Numbered from the stretch's first letter, positions 41,520 to 51,271 are shown. The stretch is 63,127 bases of DNA from an uncultured Clostridia bacterium (GCA_947630065.1 CANRGE010000007.1:1-63127), one strand, 5' to 3'. The notes: generated by a model not told the origin, from the letters alone. Made by a program: numbers and translations.

Positions 41520-42329
41520 CTATTTTTCAAAATTATTTAAACTTCTAAATTCATATCCCATGTTTTTTATTTCTTTAATGCAATAATCTAATATATTTGC
41601 ATTATCTTTTGAATTTGGGTGTAATAAAATTACTGCACCATTATGAACATTCTCTAATATTTTTTTCTTTCCATATTCTTCTCTATTTTGTTTTTGTTCA
41701 TCCCAATCATCATACGCTAAGCTCCACATTACTGTTTTATATCCCAAATTTTTAGAAACTTGTAAAGTTCGTGCATTGTATTCTCCTTTTGGTGGTCTTA
41801 AATACTGCATTTCATATCCATATTTATCATATACTGATGTATGTAATTTCATTATTTCTTCTTTTAACTGTTCATCATTTAAACTTGGCATACTTTTATG
41901 ATTTACTGTATGGTTTCCTATAATATGACCTTCGTCTATCATTCTTTTTATTAATTCATCTGCTGTATTAAAATAATGTGCAGTTATAAAAAATGTAGCT
42001 TTTACATTATTTTCTCTTAATACATCTAGTATTTTTGATGTATACCCTGCTTCATATCCTTCATCAAATGTTAAATATACATATTTTTGTTCTTTATTTC
42101 CCATAGCAATACCTTCGTATTCTTCTATCAATTTTTTGTTTTTGGTTCCTAAATCTGGTTGTTCATGATTATCACTTCTTTTTATTCCCCATTCAATTTT
42201 CTCTGTTATAGTTGCACTTGTTAAACTTGTTTGCTCTTCAAAAAAATTTTTTTCTACATTCATTGTTATAATACATAAGCTAAAAATAGCTAAAAATCCT
42301 AAGATTAAAATTAAATTTTTATTTTTCAT
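41520..42329 (-). CDS. pdaA: polysaccharide deacetylase, PdaA-like
   Basis: 269 residues with an N-terminal membrane/signal segment (residues ~6-24). The NodB domain has L-T-F-D-E-G-Y-E (metal-binding motif 1), H-T-V-N-H-K-S (motif 2), R-P-P-K-G-E-Y-N (motif 3), W-S-L-A-Y-D-D-W (motif 4) and I-L-L-H-P (motif 5). T-F-D-E-G-Y-E and the Asp-Asp-Trp are features of PdaA, which makes muramic delta-lactam in spore cortex. The gene begins the yqf sporulation cluster, supporting that role. Confidence 0.85.
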   Translation of the reverse strand: MKNKNLILILGFLAIFSLCIITMNVEKNFFEEQTSLTSATITEKIEWGIKRSDNHEQPDLGTKNKKLIEEYEGIAMGNKEQKYVYLTFDEGYEAGYTSKILDVLRENNVKATFFITAHYFNTADELIKRMIDEGHIIGNHTVNHKSMPSLNDEQLKEEIMKLHTSVYDKYGYEMQYLRPPKGEYNARTLQVSKNLGYKTVMWSLAYDDWDEQKQNREEYGKKKILENVHNGAVILLHPNSKDNANILDYCIKEIKNMGYEFRSLNNFEK

Positions 42330-42520
42330 ATTATTAATATTCCTTTCCTAATTAATAAATTGTTCTTTTTCTAGTTCATTTAAAAAAATATTAAAATGCA
42401 AATACTAATTTACCATTACTAGACTTATTTAAATTTTATGAGAATATCTGTATTAATATTACTAGAAATATATTTATGAAAATTTCCTAGTGTCACATTT
42501 TGTTTTTTTATTATATTTTC

Positions 42521-42549
42521 TTGACATTATTAGATTTTTGAATTATATT
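42521..42549 (+). promoter_or_regulatory. promoter of the agrA-agrC operon
   Basis: TTGACA (42521-42526), 17-base spacer, TATATT (42544-42549). It lies in the 285-base gap between the divergently transcribed pdaA-like gene and agrA; no clear AgrA direct repeat is seen. Confidence 0.65.
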
Positions 42550-42614
42550 GTTTTTGTAATTTTGGAAAAATTAGGTAATTTTTGTTTCAATTAATCAAAT
42601 ATTGGAGAGGTTAT

Positions 42615-43355
42615 ATGTTAAATTTTGTAATTTGTGATGATAATTTAATAATTTTAGATAAACTTGCAAAAATGCTTGAAAGCATTTTTATTAAACATAA
42701 CTATGATGCTAATATTGCATTAAAGTCTAATTCTCCTAAAGAAATATTGGATTTTTCATTAACGAATCATGTTGATGTTTTTATTTTAGACATAAATTTA
42801 CAAGCAGATATTTCTGGATTAGAATTAGCCCAAAAGTTAAGAGAAAATAATAAACAAGCATATATAATTTTCACCACTGGTCATCTTGAATACGCTTTAG
42901 TAGCTTACAAGGTAAAAACTTTTGATTATATTGCCAAACCTATAACAATTGAAAGATTAGAAGAAACAATTAAACGCCTTTATGATGACATTAATTTTGA
43001 AAAACATTCTAAGTATTTAGCTCTTAATAACAAAACTTATATTAATCAAGATGATATTGAATGTATTAAAAAAGATGGTATGAAGTTAGTAGTTTATACA
43101 GATAAACAAAAATATGAAGCTTATGCTTCTTTTTCTAAGGTTGAGCCTTTACTTACAGACAATTTTATAAGATGTCATAAATCTTATATTGCAAATGTAG
43201 ATAAAATAAAAAATATTGAAACAAATTATAATACAATTAAGTTCGATAATTCTGAATGTTTTATCGGCCCAAAATATAAAAATAATTTTATGGAGGTTTT
43301 AAATAAAAATGGAAATTTTACAAACAATTTGGACAGCTTTAAGCACACCCAATGA
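42615..43355 (+). CDS. agrA: LytTR-family response regulator (AgrA-like)
   Basis: 246 residues from the ATG at 42615-42617, placed after GGAGAGG. The receiver domain has F-V-I-C-D-D-N near residue 3 and phospho-acceptor D-V-F-I-L-D-I-N-L near 58, then T-T-G-H and Y-I-A-K-P. The C-terminal LytTR DNA-binding domain (~140-240) has I-E-C-I-K-K-D-G-M-K-L and R-C-H-K-S-Y-I-A-N. It is the partner of the histidine kinase that starts inside its 3' end (47-base overlap). Confidence 0.9.
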   Translation: MLNFVICDDNLIILDKLAKMLESIFIKHNYDANIALKSNSPKEILDFSLTNHVDVFILDINLQADISGLELAQKLRENNKQAYIIFTTGHLEYALVAYKVKTFDYIAKPITIERLEETIKRLYDDINFEKHSKYLALNNKTYINQDDIECIKKDGMKLVVYTDKQKYEAYASFSKVEPLLTDNFIRCHKSYIANVDKIKNIETNYNTIKFDNSECFIGPKYKNNFMEVLNKNGNFTNNLDSFKHTQ

Positions 43356-44655
43356 AAAATTAATCGAGTTGTTTTCTATTTTACTAGTTTCATTAGAAAT
43401 AACCGTATCTATGCTTCTATTTACGACTATATTAAATATAAAAGCAACAACCAATCAAAAGGTAACTTTCGTTTTAGTTTTATCATTACTATCTTGCATA
43501 TCTAATGCACCATTGCTATATTCTATATCCAAATTTATAAATCTTATTCTATTTATAGTAGCAATAGTAATTATTTTTAAAACCACATTACTAAAAAGTA
43601 TTATAGGAGAATTATTAACATTAATTATAGCAGCTATATTTGAACCTATTATTATACAAATTTTTACTACATATTTTCATATTGATTACAATTCATTGTT
43701 AACTATACCTATATATAGAATATCTTATGTTCTTATTCTTTATTCAATTATATATTTACTATATAGATTAGCAAAGTATTTCAAATTTAACATTTCATTA
43801 TTTGATAATATAGATACTAAGAATAAAGTTGTATTAACTGTAAGCTCAGTATGTGGAATTATAGCAATAATTTCTCAAATATACTTATTTAAATTTTACA
43901 GTGAAAATATGCCAAATATTATTACTATTATAAGTCTCATAACTTTAATAATATACTTTTTTATTAATATGTATAGCATTTCTAAAACAATGCAATTATA
44001 TGTTACTTCCCAAAATTTAGAAGAATCTCAATTATATAATAAATCCTTAAAAATTTTACACGATAATATTAGAGCTTTTAAACATGACTTTAACAATATC
44101 GTCCAATCAATTGGTGGTTACATTGCCACAAACGATTTAGACGGTTTAAAAATTTATTATTCTCAGCTCTTAGCAGATTGTCAGCAAGTTAATAATTTAT
44201 CTACTTTAAGTCCTGAAGTAATTAATAATCCTGCAATTTATAGTCTTCTCGCTTCTAAATATTATAAGGCAGATAATTTAGGAATAAAAATAAAACTTGA
44301 TATCTTTATAAATTTAAATGAATTAAATATAAAAATATATGAATTTACAAGAATTTTAGGAATATTATTAGATAATGCTATAGAAGCTACTAAAGATTGT
44401 GATAATAAATTAATTACTGTTGAATTTAGAAATGATGCAATTAAAAATCGTCAATTATTAATAGTTAAAAATACATATTTAGAAAAGGATATCGATTTAG
44501 ATAAAATATTCGAAAAAGGTTATTCTTCAAAGCCTAATAATAGTGGGCTTGGTTTATGGGAGATAAAGGAAATTCTAAAGAAAAATAATAATTTAAATTT
44601 ATATACTAGTAAAACAGATGATTTATTTTCTCAACAGTTAGAAATATATTTGTAA
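43309..44655 (+). CDS. agrC: quorum-sensing histidine kinase (AgrC-like)
   Basis: 448 residues. About six or seven membrane segments fill residues ~20-225. A dimerisation helix follows with the phospho-acceptor His in F-K-H-D-F-N-N-I-V near residue 259. The GHKL ATPase domain has an N-box L-D-N-A-I-E-A and G-box G-L-G-L-W-E-I. AgrC-type kinases detect cyclic autoinducing peptides. The start overlaps agrA; TGGAGG lies 12 bases upstream. Confidence 0.9.
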   Translation: MEILQTIWTALSTPNEKLIELFSILLVSLEITVSMLLFTTILNIKATTNQKVTFVLVLSLLSCISNAPLLYSISKFINLILFIVAIVIIFKTTLLKSIIGELLTLIIAAIFEPIIIQIFTTYFHIDYNSLLTIPIYRISYVLILYSIIYLLYRLAKYFKFNISLFDNIDTKNKVVLTVSSVCGIIAIISQIYLFKFYSENMPNIITIISLITLIIYFFINMYSISKTMQLYVTSQNLEESQLYNKSLKILHDNIRAFKHDFNNIVQSIGGYIATNDLDGLKIYYSQLLADCQQVNNLSTLSPEVINNPAIYSLLASKYYKADNLGIKIKLDIFINLNELNIKIYEFTRILGILLDNAIEATKDCDNKLITVEFRNDAIKNRQLLIVKNTYLEKDIDLDKIFEKGYSSKPNNSGLGLWEIKEILKKNNNLNLYTSKTDDLFSQQLEIYL

Positions 44656-44664
44656 GATATAAAT

Positions 44665-44704
44665 TATAAGAATACGTAGGTAATAATACTTACGTATTCT
44701 TATA
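44665..44704. terminator. bidirectional terminator between agrC and agrD
   Basis: A 14-bp inverted repeat TATAAGAATACGTA with its complement and a 12-base loop, between convergent operons agrAC and agrBD. Confidence 0.75.
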
Positions 44705-44763
44705 TGTAATATTCATAAATAAAAGGCATAATCAACTTATTATATCTTTTATATTACTTCAAA

Positions 44764-44883
44764 TTAATCTTTTTTTATTAAAGATGCAGGCATCTTTGGT
44801 TGATGAAACCAAGTGAAGAAAAAGCATGCTGTGTTTGTTGATTTAGCATATTTTTCTGCTAATTTAGCTAACATTTTTAACAT
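44764..44883 (-). CDS. agrD: cyclic autoinducer peptide precursor (AgrD-like)
   Basis: 39 residues. Amphipathic N-terminal helix M-L-K-M-L-A-K-L-A-E-K-Y-A-K, then S-T-N-T-A-C-F-F-F-T-W-F and the processing tail H-Q-P-K-M-P-A-S-L-I-K-K-D. This matches the clostridial AgrD layout: leader, a Cys (residue 20) that forms the thiolactone, aromatic ring residues, and a Q-P-K-x-P tail cut by AgrB. The exact ring end cannot be read from sequence. It lies 80 bases downstream of agrB in the same orientation. Confidence 0.88.
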   Translation of the reverse strand: MLKMLAKLAEKYAKSTNTACFFFTWFHQPKMPASLIKKD

Positions 44884-44963
44884 AGGAATTTCCCCTTTCT
44901 TTTGTAAAAATATATTTTTAATCAAAATATCGCCGGCAGATATTTTGTATTAAATCAATTAAT

Positions 44964-45587
44964 TTATGAGGCTTGATATACTTCATGCCCATACTTATTA
45001 TTTGTAATATTATATGCAAATCTACTTATTGATATACTTTGAAATAATGTTGAGTATAGCAATATATGTGAAATTGTAATATCTTGTATAAAAGTTGAAG
45101 CCACTATAGTTAATGTTAGAGTTATATATGATAGTATTCTTTTATTTTTTCTATCTTTTTCACTTATAATTGGTACATTTTCTGTATCTGCTGGAGCATA
45201 TAATTTTACCATTATCATTCCAAAAATCCATACAAAAATTGTAAATATATATTTTCCAATACCTTCCAAAGTAAAATATTGACTACATAATACTATTCCA
45301 CAATAAAAAGCTACTGTTCCTACTATACATCCTAAATGTGTTTTAAGATGAAAGCCTCCTGACGAACTTCTATATGGAATAAGTAATACAACTGTTAATA
45401 GAGTAAGTTTCCATATTCCTAGTAAAAATGCTATTCCAATTATTATAAAAAATTTCGGTATTTCTCCTATAATAAGATGTACTCCGTAATCTATTATTTC
45501 TGCTCTCTCATCATCAATTTCTGGATTTTCTTTTCTTATTTTATTTGTAAGATAATCACATAAACTATCTACCATTTTTTCCTCCAC
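44964..45587 (-). CDS. agrB: accessory gene regulator protein B
   Basis: 207 residues. AgrB is a membrane cysteine protease that cleaves and cyclises AgrD. The signature P-Y-R-S-S-S-G-G-F-H-L-K-T-H near residue 70 supplies the catalytic His. The catalytic Cys is normally a few residues on and is represented by C-I-V-G-T. Five or six membrane segments follow. It is co-directional with agrD and convergent with agrAC. Confidence 0.92.
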   Translation of the reverse strand: MEEKMVDSLCDYLTNKIRKENPEIDDERAEIIDYGVHLIIGEIPKFFIIIGIAFLLGIWKLTLLTVVLLIPYRSSSGGFHLKTHLGCIVGTVAFYCGIVLCSQYFTLEGIGKYIFTIFVWIFGMIMVKLYAPADTENVPIISEKDRKNKRILSYITLTLTIVASTFIQDITISHILLYSTLFQSISISRFAYNITNNKYGHEVYQAS

Positions 45588-45769
45588 TTTTTTAATTCAT
45601 TAGAATTATACTATTAGTTTTTTGTCGAATTTTGTAACTTATATGAAATAGCCATTTTAGTTTATGTAATTTTTATTTTTTCGTTTTATGAATATTTTTT
45701 ATATTTTCATATATATTTGCTGAACATAATGTGTTTTATTTATGTTATATCTTTATTTACAGTATAAAA

Positions 45770-45794
45770 AATAAGGGCTATAAAAGTCCTTATT
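45770..45794 (-). terminator. terminator after the RluA-type gene
   Basis: AATAAGGAC/GCCCTTATT-type hairpin with a T-run on the minus strand, overlapping the stop codon. Confidence 0.65.
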
Positions 45795-46476
45795 CAAAAA
45801 TATCTTCTATTATTTTCCAACTTCCAACCTTTTCAGGAATACTTACAAATGTCATTTCCTCATTGGTTATTGGATGATTAATTGTTAAGCTGTACGCCCA
45901 TAATGATATTTGTTTTCCTCTCCCTCTTGTTCCGTACTTTTGGTCACCACATATACTATGATTTCTGCTTGAAAGTTGCACTCTTATTTGATGATGTCTT
46001 CCTGTAAATAAATTTATTTCTAAAACAGATAAATTTATTTCTTCGTTATATTTTAATACTTTGTATTCCAATTTTGCATACTTAGAATTTTTAGTGCCTT
46101 CTTTTACTACTTTACTCAAATTTGTCTTTTCATTTTTTAGTAAATAGTCTTCTAATATATCTGTATCTTTTTCCATTTTTCCATCTACTATGCACAAATA
46201 TTTCTTTTTAAATACTTTATTTCTTACCTGCTCACTTAATCTTGATGCAGCTTTTGAAGTTTTAGCAAATACCATAACTCCTCCAACCGGTCTATCTAAT
46301 CTATGTACAAGTCCTAGATATACATTTCCTGGTTTTTGGTATTTTTCTTTTATATATTGTTTTACAATTGTAATCATATCTAAATCATTTGTTTTATCTT
46401 GTTGAGATGGAATGTTAGGCATTTTTTCTACTACTATAATATGATTATCTTCATATATTACTTTTAATTTTTCCAT
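45790..46476 (-). CDS. RluA-family pseudouridine synthase
   Basis: 228 residues from the ATG at 46474-46476; a TTG four codons upstream lies in the ribosome site. The catalytic Asp is in V-H-R-L-D-R-P-V-G-G near residue 60, followed by L-F-T-G-R-H-H-Q-I-R-V-Q near 165 and the C-terminal G-D-Q-K-Y-G. No S4 domain is present. It isomerises uridine in rRNA or tRNA; the exact target is unknown. Confidence 0.9.
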   Translation of the reverse strand: MEKLKVIYEDNHIIVVEKMPNIPSQQDKTNDLDMITIVKQYIKEKYQKPGNVYLGLVHRLDRPVGGVMVFAKTSKAASRLSEQVRNKVFKKKYLCIVDGKMEKDTDILEDYLLKNEKTNLSKVVKEGTKNSKYAKLEYKVLKYNEEINLSVLEINLFTGRHHQIRVQLSSRNHSICGDQKYGTRGRGKQISLWAYSLTINHPITNEEMTFVSIPEKVGSWKIIEDIFE

Positions 46477-46510
46477 TTTTATTACCAACCTTTATACAAC
46501 ATTTTTTGTA

Positions 46511-47374
46511 CTAGCATTCCCAACGTCCATAAATACCACATGGTAACACCAAACTTGAATTGGTCATAGGTAGTCCTATTTCTCCTGATGAAAACTTGCC
46601 TTTATATTTTTCATTTATATTTAATCTCAAAATATTTTCTAATACCTTTGCAGAAATTCCTGTTGTATATGAATTTATTAAGAAAAATAATGGTGTATCT
46701 GATAATACATTTGTACATAATTTTACTAATTCATATATGTTTTGTTCAAATTGCCATACTTCACCATTTGTTCCTCTACCATATGATGGTGGATCCATTA
46801 TTATTGCATCATATTTATTTCCTCTTCTAATTTCCCTATTAACAAATTTTACTACATCATCTACTATATATCTAACTTTACTTTTTTCTAAACCAGATGC
46901 TATAACATTTTCCTTTGCCCATGCTACCATTCCTTTTGATGAATCCACATGGCAAACACTAGCACCAGCAGATAGACATGCTACTGTTGCTCCTCCTGTA
47001 TAAGCAAATAAATTTAATACTTTTATCTCTCTTTTTTCTAATGAAATTTTATTCATAAACCAATCCCAATTAACTGCTTGCTCTGGAAATAATCCTGTAT
47101 GTTTAAATCCCATTGGCTTTATATTAAAAACTAAATTTTTATACTTTACTTGCCAAGAAGCTGGCAATTTTTCTTTAAATTCCCAGCTTCCCCCTCCTGT
47201 TTTACTTCTATTATATATAGCATTTACATTTTTCCATTTTTGTGGAAAAGATTTTTCTTTCCAAATTATTTGTGGATCTGGCCTAACAAGTACAATGTTA
47301 TTCCATCTTTCTAACTTTTCTCCATTTGCCATGTCTAATATTTCATATTCTTTCCAGTCTTTTGCTATATTCAA
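46511..47374 (-). CDS. class I SAM-dependent (rRNA-type) methyltransferase
   Basis: 287 residues. H-T-G-L-F-P-E-Q-A-V-N-W near residue 93, V-L-N-L-F-A-Y-T-G-G-A-T (motif I, ~120), C-H-V-D-S-S-K-G and I-M-D-P-P-S-Y-G-R-G (motif IV, ~195) resemble RlmI/RlmK-like 23S rRNA cytosine methyltransferases. It lacks a PUA domain. An N-terminal part rich in Trp and Lys (E-K-S-F-P-Q-K-W) may bind RNA. It precedes the RluA-type gene. Confidence 0.85.
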   Translation of the reverse strand: MNIAKDWKEYEILDMANGEKLERWNNIVLVRPDPQIIWKEKSFPQKWKNVNAIYNRSKTGGGSWEFKEKLPASWQVKYKNLVFNIKPMGFKHTGLFPEQAVNWDWFMNKISLEKREIKVLNLFAYTGGATVACLSAGASVCHVDSSKGMVAWAKENVIASGLEKSKVRYIVDDVVKFVNREIRRGNKYDAIIMDPPSYGRGTNGEVWQFEQNIYELVKLCTNVLSDTPLFFLINSYTTGISAKVLENILRLNINEKYKGKFSSGEIGLPMTNSSLVLPCGIYGRWEC

Positions 47375-47391
47375 ATTAACCTCTCCTATCT

Positions 47392-48294
47392 TTAGGTTAC
47401 ATTTTTTATACTACCACTATATTCTATATAACCTTTTGTTTCAGCTTTACTTATCATATCTGTTATTTCATCTATTATTCTTTTAGGTGTTGAAGCTCCT
47501 GCTATTACACCTATTTTATTAAATCTTTGAACATAATTCATATATACATCTTCTTTTTTTTCTACTAACATTGCATTATTACATTCTTTCATTGCTATTT
47601 CATATAGCTTATTTGTATTTGCACTATGTTTTCCACCTATTATAATCATTAATTCAACTTTGCTTGCTATATCTCTTGTTTCTTGTTGTCTCTTTTCTGT
47701 TGCATCACAAATAGTTTTTTGAATTTCTAATTGTGTATTTGGATTCATTTTTTCTTTTAGTATATTTACTATTATATCGAATTTTTCTGATGAAAATGTT
47801 GTTTGACTTAAAACTACTATTTTTTCATTGTCATTTATTTTCTTTATTACTTCATCAATTTCATCCTCGTTTTCTATTATTATTGAATTTTTTCCCGCAA
47901 AACTATATTCCGCAATTACTTCCGGATGCGACTTTTCTCCTATAATTATAATGAAATAGTTTTCATCTACATATTTTTTAATTAATTTATGTATTTTTAA
48001 AACTTTAGGACATGTTAAATCTATTACTTCTAAATTATTCTTTTCTGCTTTTTCGTAATTTTCTTTAGTAGCTCCATGTGCTCTAAATATTACTCTACTT
48101 CCTTGTGGAATATCATCAATGTTTTCTACTATCTTCAAGCCTATTTGCTCTAGCCTTGATATTTCTTGCTTATTATGTATTAGCTCTCCTAAGCAATATG
48201 TAGAGCCTTTCTCTTTTAATATTTTTTCTGTTTTTATTACTGCATTTGTTACTCCCCCACAAAATCCAGCTGTCTTTCCTAATATTACTTCCAT
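47392..48294 (-). CDS. ispH: 4-hydroxy-3-methylbut-2-enyl diphosphate reductase
   Basis: 300 residues, standard IspH/LytB length; final step of the MEP isoprenoid pathway. The 4Fe-4S ligands are visible in A-G-F-C-G-G-V (Cys ~12), L-T-C-P-K-V (~95) and T-I-C-D-A-T-E-K-R-Q (~196). Substrate-contact R-A-H-G-A and A-G-A-S-T-P are also present. No fused S1 domain, unlike some clostridial versions. Confidence 0.96.
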   Translation of the reverse strand: MEVILGKTAGFCGGVTNAVIKTEKILKEKGSTYCLGELIHNKQEISRLEQIGLKIVENIDDIPQGSRVIFRAHGATKENYEKAEKNNLEVIDLTCPKVLKIHKLIKKYVDENYFIIIIGEKSHPEVIAEYSFAGKNSIIIENEDEIDEVIKKINDNEKIVVLSQTTFSSEKFDIIVNILKEKMNPNTQLEIQKTICDATEKRQQETRDIASKVELMIIIGGKHSANTNKLYEIAMKECNNAMLVEKKEDVYMNYVQRFNKIGVIAGASTPKRIIDEITDMISKAETKGYIEYSGSIKNVT

Positions 48295-48320
48295 ATTCTT
48301 TCATCCCTTTATTTTTGTAT

Positions 48321-48539
48321 TTAATATTGTAGGAAAATAGAAGAACTTCCTATAATATTAAAAAAATTATATATTAATATAAAATTTATACTACCAAATA
48401 CAATTCCTAATGTGCTTAATAGTATTAAAAATTTATTATTAATAATCTTCCTAATAATTTGATTTTTTTTGCTTAATTCAAGCTTGTCCTTTCTTTCGTT
48501 ATACTTAATAGTAAAAATTTCATCTTTTGCATATTCCAT
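48321..48539 (-). CDS. small single-pass membrane protein, unknown
   Basis: 72 residues. The cytoplasmic start M-E-Y-A-K-D-E-I-F-T-I-K-Y-N is followed by a basic linker and a hydrophobic segment (F-L-I-L-L-S-T-L-G-I-V-F-G-S-I-N-F-I-L-I-Y). Similar short proteins are recurrent in Clostridia but I know no function. Its last ~10 codons lie in a palindrome (48325-48360) similar to the terminal hairpin of the dispersed repeat. Confidence 0.6.
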   Translation of the reverse strand: MEYAKDEIFTIKYNERKDKLELSKKNQIIRKIINNKFLILLSTLGIVFGSINFILIYNFFNIIGSSSIFLQY

Positions 48540-48686
48540 ATTTTAATCCCCCTTATATTTATTTTCTATAATAAATATATGTAGGAGTTTCTAAATTATT
48601 CCATATACTATATCACAATCGCACACCTTTTTTCAAGTATTTACCATTTTTTTATATCTTTTTTACTATATTTTTTGTTTTTGCGA

Positions 48687-50474
48687 CTATTGTAATTGTT
48701 CTTTGATATTTTTTGCTAATTCTTCATTTATTCCTTTAACTTGCTGTAATTCTTCTACAGATGCTTCTTTTATTTTTTGAACACTTCCAAATTGCTTTAA
48801 TAAATTTTCTTTTTTTACCTTTCCTATTCCAGTAATACTATCTAATTCTGATTTTGTAATACTAGAATCTCTTAATTTTCTATGATATTCTATTGCAGTT
48901 TCATGCACTGTATCTTGAAAATTTGTAATTAAGTTCATTAACCTTTCAGATAATTCTTGTTCTTCTCTATTTTCATTTATTAATGCTCTTGTTCTATGTT
49001 TGTTATTTTTTACCATTCCATAAATTGGAATATCTAAGTTGTATTCTTCTATTGCAGTTTTAGCAGCTCTCATTTGAGTTATTCCACCATCTACAAATAT
49101 TGCGTCTGGTAATTTTCCAAACCCTCCATTTGGGTTTTCTATAGAGTGAGCTAGCCTCCTTTTTATTACTTCTTGCATACATTTTGGGTCATCTTGTGTT
49201 AATACTGTTTTTATTTTAAATCTTCTTGATAATTTTCTATTTATAGCTCCATCTTTTAATACACACATACCTGCAACCATAAATTGTCCAGATATATTAG
49301 AAATATCAAATGTTTCTATTTGTCTTGGCATTTTATCCATTTTTAAAATTTGCTTTAATTCTAACAATACATCATATTGAGTTTTATATTTGTTTTCTAG
49401 AGTTACCTTTGCATTATTTTCTGCCATTTCAACAAATCTCAATTTTTCACCTTTTTGTGGAGATTTTAATTCTACTTTTCTTCCTACTTTATCTGATAAC
49501 CATTTTTCTATAATTTCTTTATCTTCTAATTCTTCTTTTAACATTATTTTATGTGGTATTTCTTCTTTTTGTAAATAATATTGTTTTACAAAACCAGATA
49601 AGATTTCTTCATCTGTTGCATCTTTTAATTCTTCAAAAAAGTAATGTTCTCTACCTATCATTTTACTTTTTCTTACAAAGAAAATTTCAACGCAAACATT
49701 TAAACTATTTTTTGCGATTCCAATTACATCTATATCATTTTCTGTTATATTAGATACTTTTTGTTTTTGAGAAATTCTTTCTATAGCATTTTTTTGATCT
49801 CTTAACATTGCCGCTTCTTCATAATTCATCTTTTCTGCAGCAACTTTTATTTTATTTTCTAAATCTTTTATAATCGGAGCAATTTTTCCTTCTAATAACA
49901 TTATAATTTGATTAATTTGCTCTCTATAATCTTCTTTTGAAATATATCCCATGCATGGTGCTGAACATCTTTTTATATGATAATTTAAACATGCTCTATC
50001 ATTATTCTTGAAATTTTTACATTGTCTAATTTTAAATTTTTCTTTTATAAAATTGACCATTTCTTTTGCACTACCTGGATTTGCATATGGTCCAAAATAT
50101 TTTGCTCCATCATTCAAAATTTTTCTTGTTATATATACATTTGGATAATCTGATTTTACATCAATTTTTATATAAGGATATGTTTTATCATCTTTTAATA
50201 ATACATTAAACTTTGGTCTATTTTGCTTTATTAAATTACATTCTAATATTAACGCTTCTGCCTCGTTATCTGTTACTATATATTCGAAATGGTCTATTAA
50301 TGAAACCATATTTTCTATTCTTTTTGTCTTATTATTTTTTCTAAAATATTGTCTAACACGATTTCGTAATACAACTGCTTTTCCTACATATATAATATTA
50401 TCATTAACATCTTTCATAATATAAACTCCCGGCTTTTTTGGAAGTTTTTTTAACTCTTCTTCTATATTAAACAT
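48687..50474 (-). CDS. uvrC: excinuclease ABC subunit C
   Basis: 595 residues. The GIY-YIG nuclease domain is at the N-terminus (K-P-G-V-Y-I-M-K-D, I-Y-V-G-K-A, L-R-N-R-V). A Cys-rich C-L-N-Y-H-I-K-R-C-S-A-P-C segment near 165 and the UVR motif (~210-240: K-M-N-Y-E-E-A-A-M-L-R-D) follow. The RNase-H-like 5' incision domain has F-D-I-S-N-I-S-G and V-D-G-G, and a helix-hairpin-helix pair closes the protein. F-D-I-S-N replaces the usual F-D-I-S-H; the catalytic Asp is kept. Confidence 0.97.
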   Translation of the reverse strand: MFNIEEELKKLPKKPGVYIMKDVNDNIIYVGKAVVLRNRVRQYFRKNNKTKRIENMVSLIDHFEYIVTDNEAEALILECNLIKQNRPKFNVLLKDDKTYPYIKIDVKSDYPNVYITRKILNDGAKYFGPYANPGSAKEMVNFIKEKFKIRQCKNFKNNDRACLNYHIKRCSAPCMGYISKEDYREQINQIIMLLEGKIAPIIKDLENKIKVAAEKMNYEEAAMLRDQKNAIERISQKQKVSNITENDIDVIGIAKNSLNVCVEIFFVRKSKMIGREHYFFEELKDATDEEILSGFVKQYYLQKEEIPHKIMLKEELEDKEIIEKWLSDKVGRKVELKSPQKGEKLRFVEMAENNAKVTLENKYKTQYDVLLELKQILKMDKMPRQIETFDISNISGQFMVAGMCVLKDGAINRKLSRRFKIKTVLTQDDPKCMQEVIKRRLAHSIENPNGGFGKLPDAIFVDGGITQMRAAKTAIEEYNLDIPIYGMVKNNKHRTRALINENREEQELSERLMNLITNFQDTVHETAIEYHRKLRDSSITKSELDSITGIGKVKKENLLKQFGSVQKIKEASVEELQQVKGINEELAKNIKEQLQ

Positions 50475-50504
50475 ACATATCTCCTGTTTTTATGTATCTA
50501 TATT

Positions 50505-50546
50505 TCAAAAGCAACAGATACGGCCCCCACCTGTACTGTTGCTTTT
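50505..50546. terminator. hairpin between hpt and uvrC
   Basis: GCAACAG/CTGTTGC stem with an unusually GC-rich loop (GGCCCCCACC on the plus strand). The T-run is stronger on the plus strand than on the coding strand. Confidence 0.5.
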
Positions 50547-50631
50547 TTAAATATCTCTTCATAATAAATTTAATTTTATATTCTATATGCATTTATTAGT
50601 ATAGCATTTTTATATTGAAAAAGTCAAATTT

Positions 50632-51153
50632 TTAATCTTCTATGTATCCTATATATGGTAAATTTCTATAGTTTTCTTCATAGTCTAATCCATATCCTAA
50701 TACAAATTTATTAGGTATATTAAATCCTACAAAATCTACATTTATATCATATTCTCTTCTTTCTGGCTTGTCTAATAAGGTGCATAGCTTAATTGTTTTT
50801 GCATTTTTTGTTTTTAAATATTCTATTAAATATTTTAAAGTTCTTCCTGTATCTATTATGTCTTCTACTATTAATAAATTTTTTCCTTCTACAGAATCTC
50901 TTAAGTCTAATCTCATGTCAACTTTTCCTGAGCTTATTGTTTCTTTTCCATAACTAGATAGTTGTATAAATTCTATTTGTAATTTATCATTTTTTATGTG
51001 TTTTGTTAAATCTACAGTAAAATAAATAGAACCTTTTAATATACATACAACTGTAACTTCTTCTCCTTCATATACCTTTGTTAATTGTTCTCCTAATTGT
51101 TTTATTCTTTCTTGCAATTTTTCTTCATCAATTAATGTTTTTATTTCTTTCAA
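50632..51153 (-). CDS. hpt: hypoxanthine phosphoribosyltransferase
   Basis: 173 residues. The PRPP-binding loop V-E-D-I-I-D-T-G-R-T-L near residue 95 and the purine-base region V-G-F-N-I-P-N-K-F-V-L-G-Y-G-L-D-Y are typical of Hpt. It salvages hypoxanthine/guanine to IMP/GMP. It is not next to tilS and ftsH, its usual neighbours. The 100 bases upstream of its start are plain A/T-rich. Confidence 0.95.
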   Translation of the reverse strand: MKEIKTLIDEEKLQERIKQLGEQLTKVYEGEEVTVVCILKGSIYFTVDLTKHIKNDKLQIEFIQLSSYGKETISSGKVDMRLDLRDSVEGKNLLIVEDIIDTGRTLKYLIEYLKTKNAKTIKLCTLLDKPERREYDINVDFVGFNIPNKFVLGYGLDYEENYRNLPYIGYIED

Positions 51154-51271
51154 TTTTATTTTTCATTCCTTTCAATACTATTATTGTTTTATTATAACAC
51201 TATTTTATGTTATTTAATAGTCTTTTTTATTTTTTTCTTAATTTTTCATCAATTATAAATAATGATAAAAA

